A stretch of 64,000 nucleotides of DNA from Planctomycetota bacterium (GCA_033763975.1 JANRJM010000018.1:124001-188000), one strand, 5' to 3'. Shown: positions 8,839-18,109, counted from the stretch's first letter. The notes: a model not told the origin generated them from the sequence alone. Numbers and translations: made by a program.

Positions 8839-9089
8839 CGCGCGTCCGCAGTGGGAACAAGCCGGCGGGGCGGCGACATCGCCGTAACATCCTGCCCGGG
8901 CGTCGCTTCCGATTTTCGCCCGGGGTGGGCCCACCGGCAAGCGCCGACACACAACGTAGCGGGCTCGGGCCGGGCGGTCAAAGTCGCTTCCGTCCGCGTA
9001 TCCTGTCGGGCCGCGGGGAGGCCACTCGGGCCGGACGGACCTTGCCCACGCCCCCTCGGGTTCGTCGCCGCTCCGGAAGGAACACATCC

Positions 9090-10514
9090 ATGCTCGGCGT
9101 GTCTCGATTCATCCCGATCGTTGCGAGCGTTGCGATCTGCGCCGTCGCGTGTGCGCAGGTGCAGGACGTCACCCCGTACTACGCCGTCCCCGCGGGCGAC
9201 AAGGTCCCGATCCACTGCAACGACAGCGACCGGTTCTACCGCGTGGGCGAGATCTCGCCCGGCATGCTGGTGGTGGTCGACGCCGAGAGCGAGCGCTGGT
9301 CGCGCGTGTCGTACCCGCCGGGCCTGAGCGCCTTCGTGCGCGCGGTCGAGGTGGGCGTGCAGGGCACGACGGCGACGCTGACGACGCCCAGCCGCCTGCG
9401 GGCGCACAACGCCGCCGCCGGCTACGACGGGTCGTACAAGACGCTGCTCGACAAGGAACTGCCCGCGGGCACGACGCTGACCATCGTCGAAGAGGTGAAG
9501 GACGCGTCCGGGTCGATCGCCGCCTACCGCGTGCAGGCGCCGGCGAGCGCGCGGGGCTTTGTGCCGTCGCGCCTCATGCGCCGGGCGACCGACGCCGAAG
9601 TCGCGACGTACCGCGCCAAGCCCGGTGTATCGCTCCCGTCATTGCCCGGCGCCCCGGCCGGGTCGACCCCCGCGGCCCAGCCCCCGTCGGGCCAGCCTGG
9701 TTCGGGCCAGCCTGGTTCGGGACAGCCTGGTTCGGGACAGCCACCCGCGGTTCCGCCCGCACCGGGCGCGACGCCGGAAACCGTCCCGTCCGACGCGCCG
9801 CCCGCCTCGGGCGAGCCGGCCGAGATCGTGCAGCGCCGCGACCCTGCGGCCCCAGAGCCGGTTGTTCCCGCCGACGCGTCCGAGCAGCCCGGCACCCCGG
9901 CGCCCGGCACCGCCGCGCCCACGACCCCGGCGCCCGCGGACGAACGCCCGGTCGGCACCATCGAGCGTCTCGACGCGTCGTTCAAGCGCGTGTGGGCGCA
10001 GCCGGTGCTGGAGGGTGAGTTCGACGAACTGATGGTGGAGATCGAACGCGCGATCGAGCAGGTCTCGCCGGACCGCGCCGGGCAGCGCCGGCAGTTGGAA
10101 GGCCGCCTGGAGGCCCTGCGCATCCGGCGTGACTACCGCGACCGGCTTCGCCAGCAGGAAGAGGCCCGGGCCCGCCTCGACGCCGCCAAGGTCCGCATCT
10201 CCGAGCAGCTCGCCGAGATCGCCCGCACGCGCTACTACACGATCGTCGGGCAGTTGCAGCCGAGCCTGGTCTACGACGGGCGCGACCTCCCGCAGATGTA
10301 CCGAATCGTGTCCGTCGGCGCGACGGCGCCGCGCACGCTCGGCTACCTCCGCAAGAGCGCCGAGTTCAACCTCGACGCCATGCTCGGGCAGGTCGTCGGC
10401 GTCATCGGCGAGGCCCAGCTCGACCGCTCGCTGCAGCTCAACGTCATCACCCCGGTGACGGTCGACACGCTGCAGGCCGCGCCGAACCAGCCCGCCGCGC
10501 CCGGCACGCCCTGA
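9090..10514 (+). CDS. Secreted SH3-like protein with Pro-rich repeat linker and coiled-coil C-terminus
   Basis: The ATG at 9090 follows GGAAGG at 9075-9080. The signal peptide core is FIPIVASVAICAVAC, cut before AQVQ. Residues about 24-165 hold two SH3-like beta-barrel-type segments (YYAVPAGDKVPIHC..., then PSRLRAHN...). Residues about 185-300 are low complexity, including four copies of the pentapeptide SGQPG at 9687-9741. A charged helical part, RRQLEGRLEALRIRRDYRDRLRQQEEARARLDAAK, probably forms a coiled coil before a final beta-rich region. It looks like a periplasmic or surface scaffold protein. I recognise no enzyme motif. Confidence 0.75.
   Translation: MLGVSRFIPIVASVAICAVACAQVQDVTPYYAVPAGDKVPIHCNDSDRFYRVGEISPGMLVVVDAESERWSRVSYPPGLSAFVRAVEVGVQGTTATLTTPSRLRAHNAAAGYDGSYKTLLDKELPAGTTLTIVEEVKDASGSIAAYRVQAPASARGFVPSRLMRRATDAEVATYRAKPGVSLPSLPGAPAGSTPAAQPPSGQPGSGQPGSGQPGSGQPPAVPPAPGATPETVPSDAPPASGEPAEIVQRRDPAAPEPVVPADASEQPGTPAPGTAAPTTPAPADERPVGTIERLDASFKRVWAQPVLEGEFDELMVEIERAIEQVSPDRAGQRRQLEGRLEALRIRRDYRDRLRQQEEARARLDAAKVRISEQLAEIARTRYYTIVGQLQPSLVYDGRDLPQMYRIVSVGATAPRTLGYLRKSAEFNLDAMLGQVVGVIGEAQLDRSLQLNVITPVTVDTLQAAPNQPAAPGTP
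9687..9741 (+). repeat. In-frame 15-bp tandem repeat encoding SGQPG
   Basis: Nearly identical 15-bp units (consensus TCGGGCCAGCCTGGT) follow one another and encode Ser-Gly-Gln-Pro-Gly four times inside the disordered linker of the surrounding gene. The unit length is a multiple of three, so copy-number change by slippage would keep the frame. The last two units differ by one silent-position change (GGCCAG to GGACAG), showing some divergence. Confidence 0.85.
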
Positions 10515-10543
10515 TCTCGCCCGCCCCGCCGCTACAGTCACCC

Positions 10544-11815
10544 GTGGTCTCGCGGATCGGCTCATCGACCTCGCCCCTGTTCGCGTGCAGCCTGGCGGCG
10601 GGCGAGGACGCGGGCGTCCTCGCGGCCCGGAGCGCCGAAGAGTGCGTGCACGCCCTCGCCGGCACGTGCGACCTCGCCCTCGTCTTCATCTCGCGCGACC
10701 TTGTGCCCCAGGCCGAGGCCATCACCGCCGGCGTGCGATCGCGCCTGCGCCCGGGCGTGCTGTTGGGCGTCACCGCGGCGGGGGTCATCGGGGGCGGCAC
10801 GGAACTCGAAGAATCGTCCGGCGTGTCGATCCTCGCCGCACGCCTGCCCGGCGCCACGCTCACGCCCTTTCGCACCGACGACCTGATCGGCGACGACGAG
10901 CCCGACGCCGCCCGCGAGCGCATCGTCACCACCCTCGGCGCGGCCGACGACCTGCGGGGCGTGCTGCTCTTCGCCGACCCGTTCTCCGTGCCGCTCGTGC
11001 GATTGCTGCCCGCCATGACCGAGGCGCTCAAGGGGTGCGGGAACCCGCCGATCCTGGGCGGGCTCGCGTCGGCCGCGAACGACCCCGGCGGGAACGCGAT
11101 GGCGATCGACGCCCGCGTCGAATCGCGGGGCGGCGTGGGCGTCGCCATCCGCGGGCCCGTCCGCATCGACGCCATGGTCTCGCAGGGATGCCGCCCGTTC
11201 GGCCCCACGTTCGTCGTCACCAAGGCGCGCCGGAACATCATCTTCGAGCTCGGCGGCAAGCCCGCGCTGCAGGTGGTGTCCGACGTCATCGGCGAACTCT
11301 CGGAAGATGAGCGGGCCGGCCTGAAGGCGGGCCTCTTCGTCGGGCGCGTCGTCAATGAGTTCAAGCAGCACTTCGGGCGGGGCGACTTCCTCATCCGCAA
11401 CGTGCTGGGCGTGGATCAGAACCACGGGGCCGTCGCCCTCGCCGATCAGGTGCACGTCGGCCAGACCGTGCGCCTGCACATGCGCGACGCGCGCACGGCC
11501 CACGAGGACCTCGCGCTGCTGCTCGACGCGCAGAAACTCCACGCCCCGCCCGCGGGAGTCCTGCTCGTGACATGCACGGGGCGCGGGCGGCGTCTCTTCG
11601 AAACCCCGAACCACGACGCGGGTGCGATCGTCCGCGCCTTCCTGCCGCACCCGGGCGGAGAGAGCCGCGCACGCGTGGGGTTCGATATCAGCGCGCCCGA
11701 GCACGCCGGCCCGCCGCTCGCGGGTTTCTTCGCCGCCGGCGAGATCGGCCCAATCGACCAAGGCGCGTTCCTCCACGGGCACACCGCCTGTGCGGCGCTG
11801 TTCCGGGGTGTGTGA
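10544..11815 (+). CDS. FIST-domain sensory protein
   Basis: This 423-residue protein starts at GTG and has no signal peptide. FIST_N (residues about 15-240) contains the VLLGVTAAGVIGGGTE segment and the ILGGLAS loop. FIST_C (about 245-400) ends with the GFFAAGEIGPI motif seen in most family members. FIST modules are predicted small-ligand (amino-acid) sensors, often found with histidine kinases or methyl-accepting proteins. Here it stands alone with no output domain. A TACAGT -10-like hexamer at 10533-10538 ends only 5 bp before the GTG, suggesting a leaderless transcript. It is convergent with the next gene, 5 bp apart. Confidence 0.85.
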   Translation: MVSRIGSSTSPLFACSLAAGEDAGVLAARSAEECVHALAGTCDLALVFISRDLVPQAEAITAGVRSRLRPGVLLGVTAAGVIGGGTELEESSGVSILAARLPGATLTPFRTDDLIGDDEPDAARERIVTTLGAADDLRGVLLFADPFSVPLVRLLPAMTEALKGCGNPPILGGLASAANDPGGNAMAIDARVESRGGVGVAIRGPVRIDAMVSQGCRPFGPTFVVTKARRNIIFELGGKPALQVVSDVIGELSEDERAGLKAGLFVGRVVNEFKQHFGRGDFLIRNVLGVDQNHGAVALADQVHVGQTVRLHMRDARTAHEDLALLLDAQKLHAPPAGVLLVTCTGRGRRLFETPNHDAGAIVRAFLPHPGGESRARVGFDISAPEHAGPPLAGFFAAGEIGPIDQGAFLHGHTACAALFRGV

Positions 11816-11820
11816 CGCGT

Positions 11821-13161
11821 TTACGGCGTGGGATTCACGTACGAGTCGATGAAGATCTCGGCATCCGAAAGGTCCACCACACCATTCAGGTCAAGGTCCG
11901 CAGCAGCAACTTCTGCGGCAAATGCGTCCATGAACTGGTTGAAGTCGCCATCCGTAACGATGTCATCGTAGTTCACGTCGCTCATAATGGCTTCTTCCTC
12001 CACGGGCGGGGCCGCCTGGCGGTCGATCCAGCCTCGCGGCAGCATATCCGAGGCGGTGTTCGATTGCCCTTCGTCCACGAACCACCCTGTATTGGCAATT
12101 TGGCCGTCGTACCGTGCCGCGTCGTAGTTCGAGGTGATGACCTGCCAGCCAGCGCCGCGTAGTACGCTGAAGAGCGATGTCTCCGGCACGGCAACCTCCG
12201 CGTTCTTCGTCACATGGTACCACCACTGCATGAACGGGCGGTTCTGCCCAATATCAGCGCGTTGAGATGCCAACAGCCCACCGGAGCCGGTGAGGATTGT
12301 CGGCCACTGCGTGACCCCGTTGGCAGCCTGTGCCGCTCGAGCATCCGCGTACATCTGCGCCAGCGTCTGGCCTGTCGTCGATGCAAATCCGGCGGTCGTA
12401 CTGGGGTTCACAATCTCAGAGTCGGAGGGAGCTGCCCACCCAGACGACCCCGGTACCTTCCACGCGTTCCAGATGTCCGGATTGCCCGCCGTGTTGCCGT
12501 AGGAGTACAGACGGCTGAGCATATAGACCGCGTTTGGCCCACCGTAGTGGGCAATCCACGCTTCCACGTCCATGTACACCCGATACGACACCTCGCGCGG
12601 GTCTGGGAGCGGCGGGTTCTGGTTGTACGGGTGGTTCGGGTTATCGCAGATCGCCTCGAACGCGGCCACGAAGTCCTCCGTCCATTCGTGCAACGGCCCT
12701 GTCGTCGTCGCGTTCGAGAGAAATGGGTGCCGATATGTGCGGTCGCTGACGTCTGAGCTATTCTGGCTCGGGAACTGCTGATCCGTCATTCCTGGCAAAC
12801 GATCGATTTCGCAGAAGAATCTTGTGGCGTTGTGGGTGGCGTTGGGTCCGCTCGTCGTCTCGCTATACAAATTGTCATGCCCGAAGCCGCGGATCATGAT
12901 GCAGACGGAATCGCTCGCGATGTTTCCGGCGGAAAGGTTGGCGTGGATCTTCTGGGCAAGCGCGTCCGCGGCCGCGGCGGGCGTGTAGTCTCCCTGCGAG
13001 ATTTCGTTCACAATGATTCCGTTGATGGTCGTGAACTGCGAGGTCGCGGGGATTGAGACAGGCTGGTCCTGCCACATCCATGCTCGCGGAATGACCCGAG
13101 TCTGGGCGAGGACACACGTCGAGAACGCGATGAGTGCGAATACTGCGGCCATGATGCGCAT
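11821..13161 (-). CDS. Secreted protein with dockerin-like (EF-hand) C-terminus, function unknown
   Basis: This 446-residue protein has a signal peptide (MRIMAAVFALIAFSTCVLA). Its base composition is visibly lower in G+C than its neighbours, with freer use of A/T in third positions. The middle is rich in aromatic residues, Asn, Ser and Pro (for example PFMQWWYH and YNQNPPLPDP), as in carbohydrate-active or glycoside-hydrolase-like proteins, but I can assign no family. The last 60 residues contain two Asp-rich calcium-loop-like segments, DVNYDDIVTDGDF and DLDLNGVVDLSD, the dockerin-like tail common on planctomycete secreted proteins. An alternative is a phage- or transfer-derived gene that recruited a host tail. 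Confidence 0.72.
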   Translation of the reverse strand: MRIMAAVFALIAFSTCVLAQTRVIPRAWMWQDQPVSIPATSQFTTINGIIVNEISQGDYTPAAAADALAQKIHANLSAGNIASDSVCIMIRGFGHDNLYSETTSGPNATHNATRFFCEIDRLPGMTDQQFPSQNSSDVSDRTYRHPFLSNATTTGPLHEWTEDFVAAFEAICDNPNHPYNQNPPLPDPREVSYRVYMDVEAWIAHYGGPNAVYMLSRLYSYGNTAGNPDIWNAWKVPGSSGWAAPSDSEIVNPSTTAGFASTTGQTLAQMYADARAAQAANGVTQWPTILTGSGGLLASQRADIGQNRPFMQWWYHVTKNAEVAVPETSLFSVLRGAGWQVITSNYDAARYDGQIANTGWFVDEGQSNTASDMLPRGWIDRQAAPPVEEEAIMSDVNYDDIVTDGDFNQFMDAFAAEVAAADLDLNGVVDLSDAEIFIDSYVNPTP

Positions 13162-13269
13162 CGCGAGAACTCCAATGATGAGACTCGGTTTACCACCGTC
13201 GATCGCCAGCCAGTGCGATGATTCGGACAGAATCTTGGGCTCTCGCGCAAGAACCTGCCGTGCCGGGCG

Positions 13270-14409
13270 TTAGGGGGCGATGCGACGTCGGTTGAGGCTG
13301 CTGAGGAGCAGTGGAAAGAGCAACGCGACGCTCGCCGGGCACGGAATCACGGCGACGTACCCCTCAAGCCCCCCGTTAGGGCGCTCAGTCCACCCCGCGA
13401 AGGTCATCCCATCGGCACTGATGGCGGAGCAGGTGGTCAGGGTGAGCCCGGCGGGGACCTGCACGCCGTGGAACGCGAGGTAGTCGGACAGCAGCTCCAT
13501 ACCCCACTCGGGCGTCCAGACCGCTGCGTACTGCGTTTGTCCGGGTGGGCCCGCGACGTATCCGCCGATGACATCGCCAGCGTCATTCACGCAGTTCGCA
13601 GCGCCGGTGAAGTACGGACCGGAAAGTTCAAGCTGCCTCAGTTGCCCGGCTTGCCACACAACCGGTAGGAATCCATCTCCCGACGCACCAACTACATATG
13701 CCCCGTCCGCGCTCACTCCGAGCGCGACGTTCGTGGTGCCTGGCAAACCTGGCAACTCCAGCATCCCCGTCCCTTGCGTCCAGGTGAAGGCCCGATAATC
13801 CGACCCGCCGCGGCTTGTGCCGACGATGGTGGACCCATCGCGGCTGATGGCGGCGGCCTCGCTGAACCCGTGGCCGGGTCGGGTGAACCCAAGCCCGACC
13901 ATGCCAGTGGCGCTGGTCCAGCGGAAAGCCTGGCCGATGAACCCGCCGGTACCGAACTCGCCCCGCCCGACGATGATGGAGCCGTCGTGGTTGACCGCCT
14001 GGGCGTAAGTTGCCGGGTAGCCGAACGAGCCGAGGGTCTGGTACGTGCCCGGGCCGCTCCAGCGGAATGCCCGTCGCTGGTTGAGATCGCCCGCTGTCCC
14101 GACGACCGCGCGGCCGTCGCCCGAGAGCCCCGCCGTGATGGTGAGAGAGGGGAGCCCGGGTTCAAGCCCGAAGTCGTAGCGGCCGGTGTCGGCGGTCCAG
14201 ACGTACCCCGGGGTGAAGTTGGCGCGAGAGCTCCACCCGGCCGCGATCGTGCCGTCGGCCGACAGGCCGTACGTCCGTCCGCCCTCTGTGCCCGGTGCCA
14301 GACCGGTGAGGTAGAAGGCCTGTCCGCAGGCCACGCCCGAGAACACGCCCGCGGCGGCCATGGCCACGACTACCGCCCGCACGCCGCCGCTGTACCTCTC
14401 TCGATTCAT
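13270..14409 (-). CDS. Secreted HAF-repeat beta-propeller-like protein with PEP-CTERM-like tail
   Basis: The ATG at 14409 gives 379 residues. An upstream in-frame ATG (14508) was rejected because it places the signal peptide (VVVAMAAAGVFSGVACG) 40 residues inside. The mature protein contains at least five repeats with the HAF pattern: AFRWSGPG, AFRWTSAT, AFTWTQGT, PVVWQAG and AAVWTPEW, each preceded by GxSxDGxxxVG. These repeats occur in extracellular proteins of soil and aquatic bacteria. The C-terminus (VIPCPASVALLFPLLLSSLNRRR) has a Pro-containing start, a hydrophobic helix and basic end, like a PEP-CTERM sorting signal. Function unknown. Confidence 0.8.
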   Translation of the reverse strand: MNRERYSGGVRAVVVAMAAAGVFSGVACGQAFYLTGLAPGTEGGRTYGLSADGTIAAGWSSRANFTPGYVWTADTGRYDFGLEPGLPSLTITAGLSGDGRAVVGTAGDLNQRRAFRWSGPGTYQTLGSFGYPATYAQAVNHDGSIIVGRGEFGTGGFIGQAFRWTSATGMVGLGFTRPGHGFSEAAAISRDGSTIVGTSRGGSDYRAFTWTQGTGMLELPGLPGTTNVALGVSADGAYVVGASGDGFLPVVWQAGQLRQLELSGPYFTGAANCVNDAGDVIGGYVAGPPGQTQYAAVWTPEWGMELLSDYLAFHGVQVPAGLTLTTCSAISADGMTFAGWTERPNGGLEGYVAVIPCPASVALLFPLLLSSLNRRRIAP

Positions 14410-14465
14410 GCACTGAACATACCACGGGCCTCGGACAATGCCAGCCGCGTGGAACGATTGTGACC

Positions 14466-14548
14466 GTGCCACTGACTTCCGTTTGCGGAAGTCAGTGCGA
14501 ATGCGCACGGAGCGAGCACTGACATCGCCGAGCCGATGTCAGTGGCAC
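14466..14548. repeat. Composite palindrome: two hairpins nested inside an outer inverted repeat
   Basis: An outer inverted repeat pairs GTGCCACTGAC (14466-14476) with GTCAGTGGCAC (14538-14548). Within it lie two perfect hairpins: a 12-bp stem with a TTTG loop (14470-14497) and an 11-bp stem with a CCGAGC loop (14517-14544). It sits 1 bp from the 3' end of the fumarylacetoacetase gene and 56 bp upstream of the next gene on the same strand. It could terminate transcription or stabilise the mRNA end, or it could be a dispersed REP-like element. No T-tract follows. Confidence 0.85.
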
Positions 14549-14549
14549 G

Positions 14550-15926
14550 TCACCCGACAATCGTCCCGCGGCATTCGCCGAAACCGATGCGTCGGAAGCC
14601 CTCGCGTTCGGCCCAGGCGCGGAGGATCACCGTGTCGCCGTCCTGCAGGAAGGTGCGGGTTTCGCCGCTGGGCAGGCTGATGGGGCGGCGTGGTTTGCCC
14701 GTGCCGTCCCACGTGAGTTCGAGCAGGCAGCCGCGGGTCGAGGGCTCTGGCCCGCTGACCGTGCCGCTGGCGAGCAGGTCGCCGGGCTGGAGGTTGCACC
14801 CGTTGCTCGTGTGATGCGCGATCATCTGCTGGAACGTCCAGTACATCTCTCGGAAGGTGCGGCCTGTGCTCAAGGTAACAGGCGACAGGCCACGCTTCGC
14901 CATCTCCGCTGTCTGGAGCTGGGCTTCCAGGTGCAGGTCGAGTCCGCCGAACGCGGTGTCGGCGTCGTCGCGCAGGTATTCCAGCGGCTGCGGGTCGCCC
15001 TCGGGCCTCGTGTACGCGGCGCAGCGGAAGGGCTCGAGCGCCTCGGGAAAGACCATGCACTCGGAGATCGTCGTCGCGAAGTTCTTCGCGAGGAACGGGC
15101 CCAGCGGCTGGTATTCCCACTTCTGCACGTCGCGCGCCGACCAGTCGTTCACGAGGCAGTACCCGGCGATGAGGTGGCGCGCCTCCGCCACCGACACCGG
15201 GCGTCCGAGCGGGTTGCCCGGGCCGATGATGCAGCCGACCTCGAGTTCGTAGTCGAGCATCTGGCAGGGGCCGAAGGTGGGGGAGGCTTCGCCGTCCTTG
15301 AACGTCTGCCCGTGGGGGCGCGGGATCGGCGTGCCGGAGGCGACGATCGAGGACGCGCGCCCGTGGTAGCCGATGGGCACCCACTTGTAGTTGGGCAGCA
15401 GCGGGTTGTCGGGGCGGAACATCGCGCCGACGGTCGAAGCGTGGTGGATGGACGCGTAGAAGTCGGTGTAGTTGAAGATGGCGACGGGCTCGGCGAGGCG
15501 TGTCTCGCGCCGCGGGCGCAGGGCCTTCTGGCGCACGCGCCGCAGCGACTGCCCGCCCATGCTGTCCTCGCGCAGGAATCGCTGCAGTGCCTCGCGGAGC
15601 TGGCGGCGCAGTGCCGGGGCGCGCAGCAGCCCGAAGGCGTGCGGCATGGTGATCGCCCGCGCCAGCGCCTCCTCGTTCTTATCGCGCCCGATGAGCCCGC
15701 TCTCGACCAGCATCGAGATGTCGAGTACTTCGTCGCCGATCAGCGTCGCGAGGTGCGTGTGCGTGTGGTTGTCGTGCGAGGCTTCGTACGCCGCGAGCGG
15801 GAGGTTCTGGATGGGAAAGTCCGTCGCGGGGTCGTTCGCGGATTCCACCCACGACCGCAGCTTGGGGTCGTGCGTGGCGTCGATGGTGGGGGAGGCGGCG
15901 TGCGGTCGCGGGGCGTCGGTGCTCAT
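14550..15926 (-). CDS. fahA: Fumarylacetoacetase
   Basis: This is the last enzyme of tyrosine (homogentisate) catabolism and cleaves fumarylacetoacetate to fumarate and acetoacetate. The 458 residues have the family's N-terminal SH3-like domain followed by the FAH catalytic domain. Visible active-site parts are TDFYASIHHASTVG (metal Asp and general-base His), GYHGRASS, LDYELEVG (metal Glu pair) and VNDWSARDVQKWEYQPLGPFLAKNF (metal Asp and the Lys). The ATG at 15926 fits the family's N-terminus (SWVESANDPATDFPIQNLP). No homogentisate dioxygenase or HPPD gene is next to it, so the rest of the pathway must lie elsewhere. Confidence 0.96.
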   Translation of the reverse strand: MSTDAPRPHAASPTIDATHDPKLRSWVESANDPATDFPIQNLPLAAYEASHDNHTHTHLATLIGDEVLDISMLVESGLIGRDKNEEALARAITMPHAFGLLRAPALRRQLREALQRFLREDSMGGQSLRRVRQKALRPRRETRLAEPVAIFNYTDFYASIHHASTVGAMFRPDNPLLPNYKWVPIGYHGRASSIVASGTPIPRPHGQTFKDGEASPTFGPCQMLDYELEVGCIIGPGNPLGRPVSVAEARHLIAGYCLVNDWSARDVQKWEYQPLGPFLAKNFATTISECMVFPEALEPFRCAAYTRPEGDPQPLEYLRDDADTAFGGLDLHLEAQLQTAEMAKRGLSPVTLSTGRTFREMYWTFQQMIAHHTSNGCNLQPGDLLASGTVSGPEPSTRGCLLELTWDGTGKPRRPISLPSGETRTFLQDGDTVILRAWAEREGFRRIGFGECRGTIVG

Positions 15927-15969
15927 GGGCACAGCGTACCCGCGTGCCGCGGGGCCGTACCCTCGCCCC

Positions 15970-16716
15970 GTGACCGACCCGCTGCGGATCGTCCTGGAGC
16001 GCGACGCGTTCGTCGTCGTGGACAAGCCCTCGGGCCTGCTGTCGGTGCCGGGCATCGGGCCGGGCAAGGACGACTGCGTGGCGTCGCGGGTGCGTGCGAT
16101 GTTCCCGCGCGCGGGCGGGCCGCTGATCGTCCACCGCCTCGACATGGACACGAGCGGGCTCATCGTGGTGGGCCTGACGGAGCATGCGCAGCGCGAGCTC
16201 TCCGCGCAGTTCGAGCGGCGCACCGTCGTGAAGAGCTACGTGGCGCGTCTGGAGCGCTGTCCAGAACACCCCGCCGGCGCGATCGAGGTGCCGATCCGGC
16301 TCGATGTCGAGCGGCGTCCGTACCAGGTGGTGGACTTTGAGCAGGGGCGCCCGTCGCTCACGCGGTACCGCGTGCTCGACGCCGGCACGGCGCGCGTGGA
16401 GTTCGAGCCGCTCACGGGGCGCACGCACCAGATCCGCGTGCACGCGGCGTTCGGCGGGCAGACCCACTGGCCCGCGCGCGATCCCGATCGCGCTGCCCCC
16501 CGCGCGATGATCCAGCCGCCCCCGGCGCCGCGCGTCGGGCTGGGCTCGCCCGTGCTGGGCGACCCGCTGTACGGCGTGCCCGCGCCGGAGACGTCCGCAC
16601 ACGCACGGCCCGGGCTTGAACCGCCCGCCCGGCTCTGCCTGCACGCCGCGATGCTGGAGTTCAACGACCCCGACAGCGGCGAGCGCGTGCGCGTGACCAG
16701 CGAGGCCTCGTTCTAG
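15970..16716 (+). CDS. RluA-family RNA pseudouridine synthase
   Basis: The 248-residue product starts at GTG 15970, 43 bp from the divergent fahA start. The RluA signature HRLDMDTSG is at residues 55-63, with catalytic Asp58. The second conserved block GRTHQIRVHAAFGG and the late GDPLYG and RLCLHA motifs are also present. There is no S4 domain, which matches the RluA/RluC-lite or TruC group. A Pro-rich insertion of about 30 residues sits between HWPARDP and LGSPVLGDPLYG. The uridine target in rRNA or tRNA cannot be told from sequence. Confidence 0.92.
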   Translation: MTDPLRIVLERDAFVVVDKPSGLLSVPGIGPGKDDCVASRVRAMFPRAGGPLIVHRLDMDTSGLIVVGLTEHAQRELSAQFERRTVVKSYVARLERCPEHPAGAIEVPIRLDVERRPYQVVDFEQGRPSLTRYRVLDAGTARVEFEPLTGRTHQIRVHAAFGGQTHWPARDPDRAAPRAMIQPPPAPRVGLGSPVLGDPLYGVPAPETSAHARPGLEPPARLCLHAAMLEFNDPDSGERVRVTSEASF

Positions 16717-16757
16717 TTCGGTCGCAGTGCGTTCTGCTCCCTCTCCCGCCTCTTCTG

Positions 16758-16781
16758 CTTCTTCTTCTTCTTCTTCTTCTT
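16758..16781. repeat. CTT trinucleotide microsatellite (8 units)
   Basis: Eight perfect CTT units lie in the 112-bp gap between the pseudouridine synthase stop and the 3' end of gdhA. Related CTT-rich sequence continues on both sides. It is outside coding sequence. The adjoining 16795-16826 stretch consists of degenerate CCCAGTGCCC-type heptads. Confidence 0.9.
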
Positions 16782-16828
16782 GCTCTTGGTCTTCACCAGT
16801 TCCCAGTGCCCAGTCCCCGGTGCCTTCC

Positions 16829-18109
16829 TTACTCCTTCGCGTAGACGCGTCGGGTGCCGGTGCTCTCGAGGGCCGGCGCGAGGCGCTGCAGCGCGTGGGC
16901 GTACGCGGCGGTCCGCATGCTGATGTCTTTCTCTTCCGCGAGCTCGAAGACCTCGGCGAACTCGCTGCTCATCTTCTTGCGGAGTTCGTCGTGGATGCGC
17001 GGGAGGTCCCAGTAGAACCCGCTCTTGTTCTGCGTCCACTCGAAGTACGACACCGTGACGCCCCCGGCGTTCGCGAGGATGTCGGGCACGACGCGCACGC
17101 CGTTCTTCTTGAGGATGACATCCGCCTCGGGCGTGCACGGCCCGTTGGCGAGCTCGAGGATCGCCTTGGCACGCACGCGCCCCGCGTTGTCCTCGGTGAT
17201 GACATTCTCGATCGCGGCGGGCACGAGCAGGTCGACGTCGAGTTCGAGGAGCTGCGCGTTGGTGATCTCGCGCGTGCCGGCGCCGCACTCGGCCGTCGGC
17301 AGCAGCTTGTGCGTTTTCTCCTTGTGGCTCGCCAGGCGCGGGATGTCGAGCCCGTCGGGGTTGTACCGTCCGCCCGTGTGGTCGCTCACGGCGACGACCT
17401 TGTACGCCGGGTCGGCGTGGCAGAGGCGCGCCATGTTGTCGCCCGCGTTGCCGAAGCCCTGGATCGCCACGCGCTCGGCCTTGCCGCCCACCCAGCCCAG
17501 GCGCTTCTCCAGTTCCTTCAGCACGTAGTACCCGCCCCGCGCGGTCGCGTCGTCTCGCCCGAGTGACCCGCCCACCGCGACGGGCTTGCCGGTGATCACG
17601 CCGGGCTCGCGCTTGCCCGTCACCCCGGCGTACTCGTCGGCCATCCACGCCATGATCATCGGGCCCGTGTTCACGTCCGGCGCGGGCACGTCGACGTCAA
17701 CCCCCACCGCGAACGCGATCGCCCGCATGTACCCGCGGCTCAGCCGCTCCAGTTCCGCCGTCGACAGCGTGTGCGGGTCGACGATCACCCCGCCCTTGCC
17801 CCCGCCGAACGGCAGCCCGACGCACGCGCACTTGAAGGTCATCCAGAACGCCAGGGCCTTCACCTCTTCGGGCGAGACGTCCTGGTGGAAGCGGATGCCG
17901 CCCTTCGCCGGCCCGCGCGTGTCGTCGTACTTGCACCGATACCCGGTGAAGAGGCGCAGGGCCCCGTCGTCCATCCGCACGGGGATCGACACCTCGAGCA
18001 TCTGGCGGGGGCTGCGCAGGCGCAGCAGGGTTTCAGGGTGCACCTTCGCGTGGGCGGCCCCGAGGTCAAGCCGCTGAAGCGCCGCGGAAAACACGTCTGT
18101 GGTGGTCAT
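16829..18109 (-). CDS. gdhA: Glutamate dehydrogenase (Glu/Leu/Phe/Val dehydrogenase family)
   Basis: This enzyme interconverts glutamate with 2-oxoglutarate and ammonium. The 426 residues match hexameric bacterial/archaeal GDHs of about 420. The substrate domain contains RGPAKGGIRFH (Lys69) and GLPFGGGKGGV (catalytic Lys105), then DVPAPDVNT. The Rossmann domain starts at about residue 210 with IQGFGNAGDN. The acidic end of the following strand (VVAVSDHTG) hints at NAD rather than NADP, which is an inference. A monocistronic unit seems likely. The divergent ArsR gene begins 128 bp upstream. Confidence 0.94.
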   Translation of the reverse strand: MTTTDVFSAALQRLDLGAAHAKVHPETLLRLRSPRQMLEVSIPVRMDDGALRLFTGYRCKYDDTRGPAKGGIRFHQDVSPEEVKALAFWMTFKCACVGLPFGGGKGGVIVDPHTLSTAELERLSRGYMRAIAFAVGVDVDVPAPDVNTGPMIMAWMADEYAGVTGKREPGVITGKPVAVGGSLGRDDATARGGYYVLKELEKRLGWVGGKAERVAIQGFGNAGDNMARLCHADPAYKVVAVSDHTGGRYNPDGLDIPRLASHKEKTHKLLPTAECGAGTREITNAQLLELDVDLLVPAAIENVITEDNAGRVRAKAILELANGPCTPEADVILKKNGVRVVPDILANAGGVTVSYFEWTQNKSGFYWDLPRIHDELRKKMSSEFAEVFELAEEKDISMRTAAYAHALQRLAPALESTGTRRVYAKE

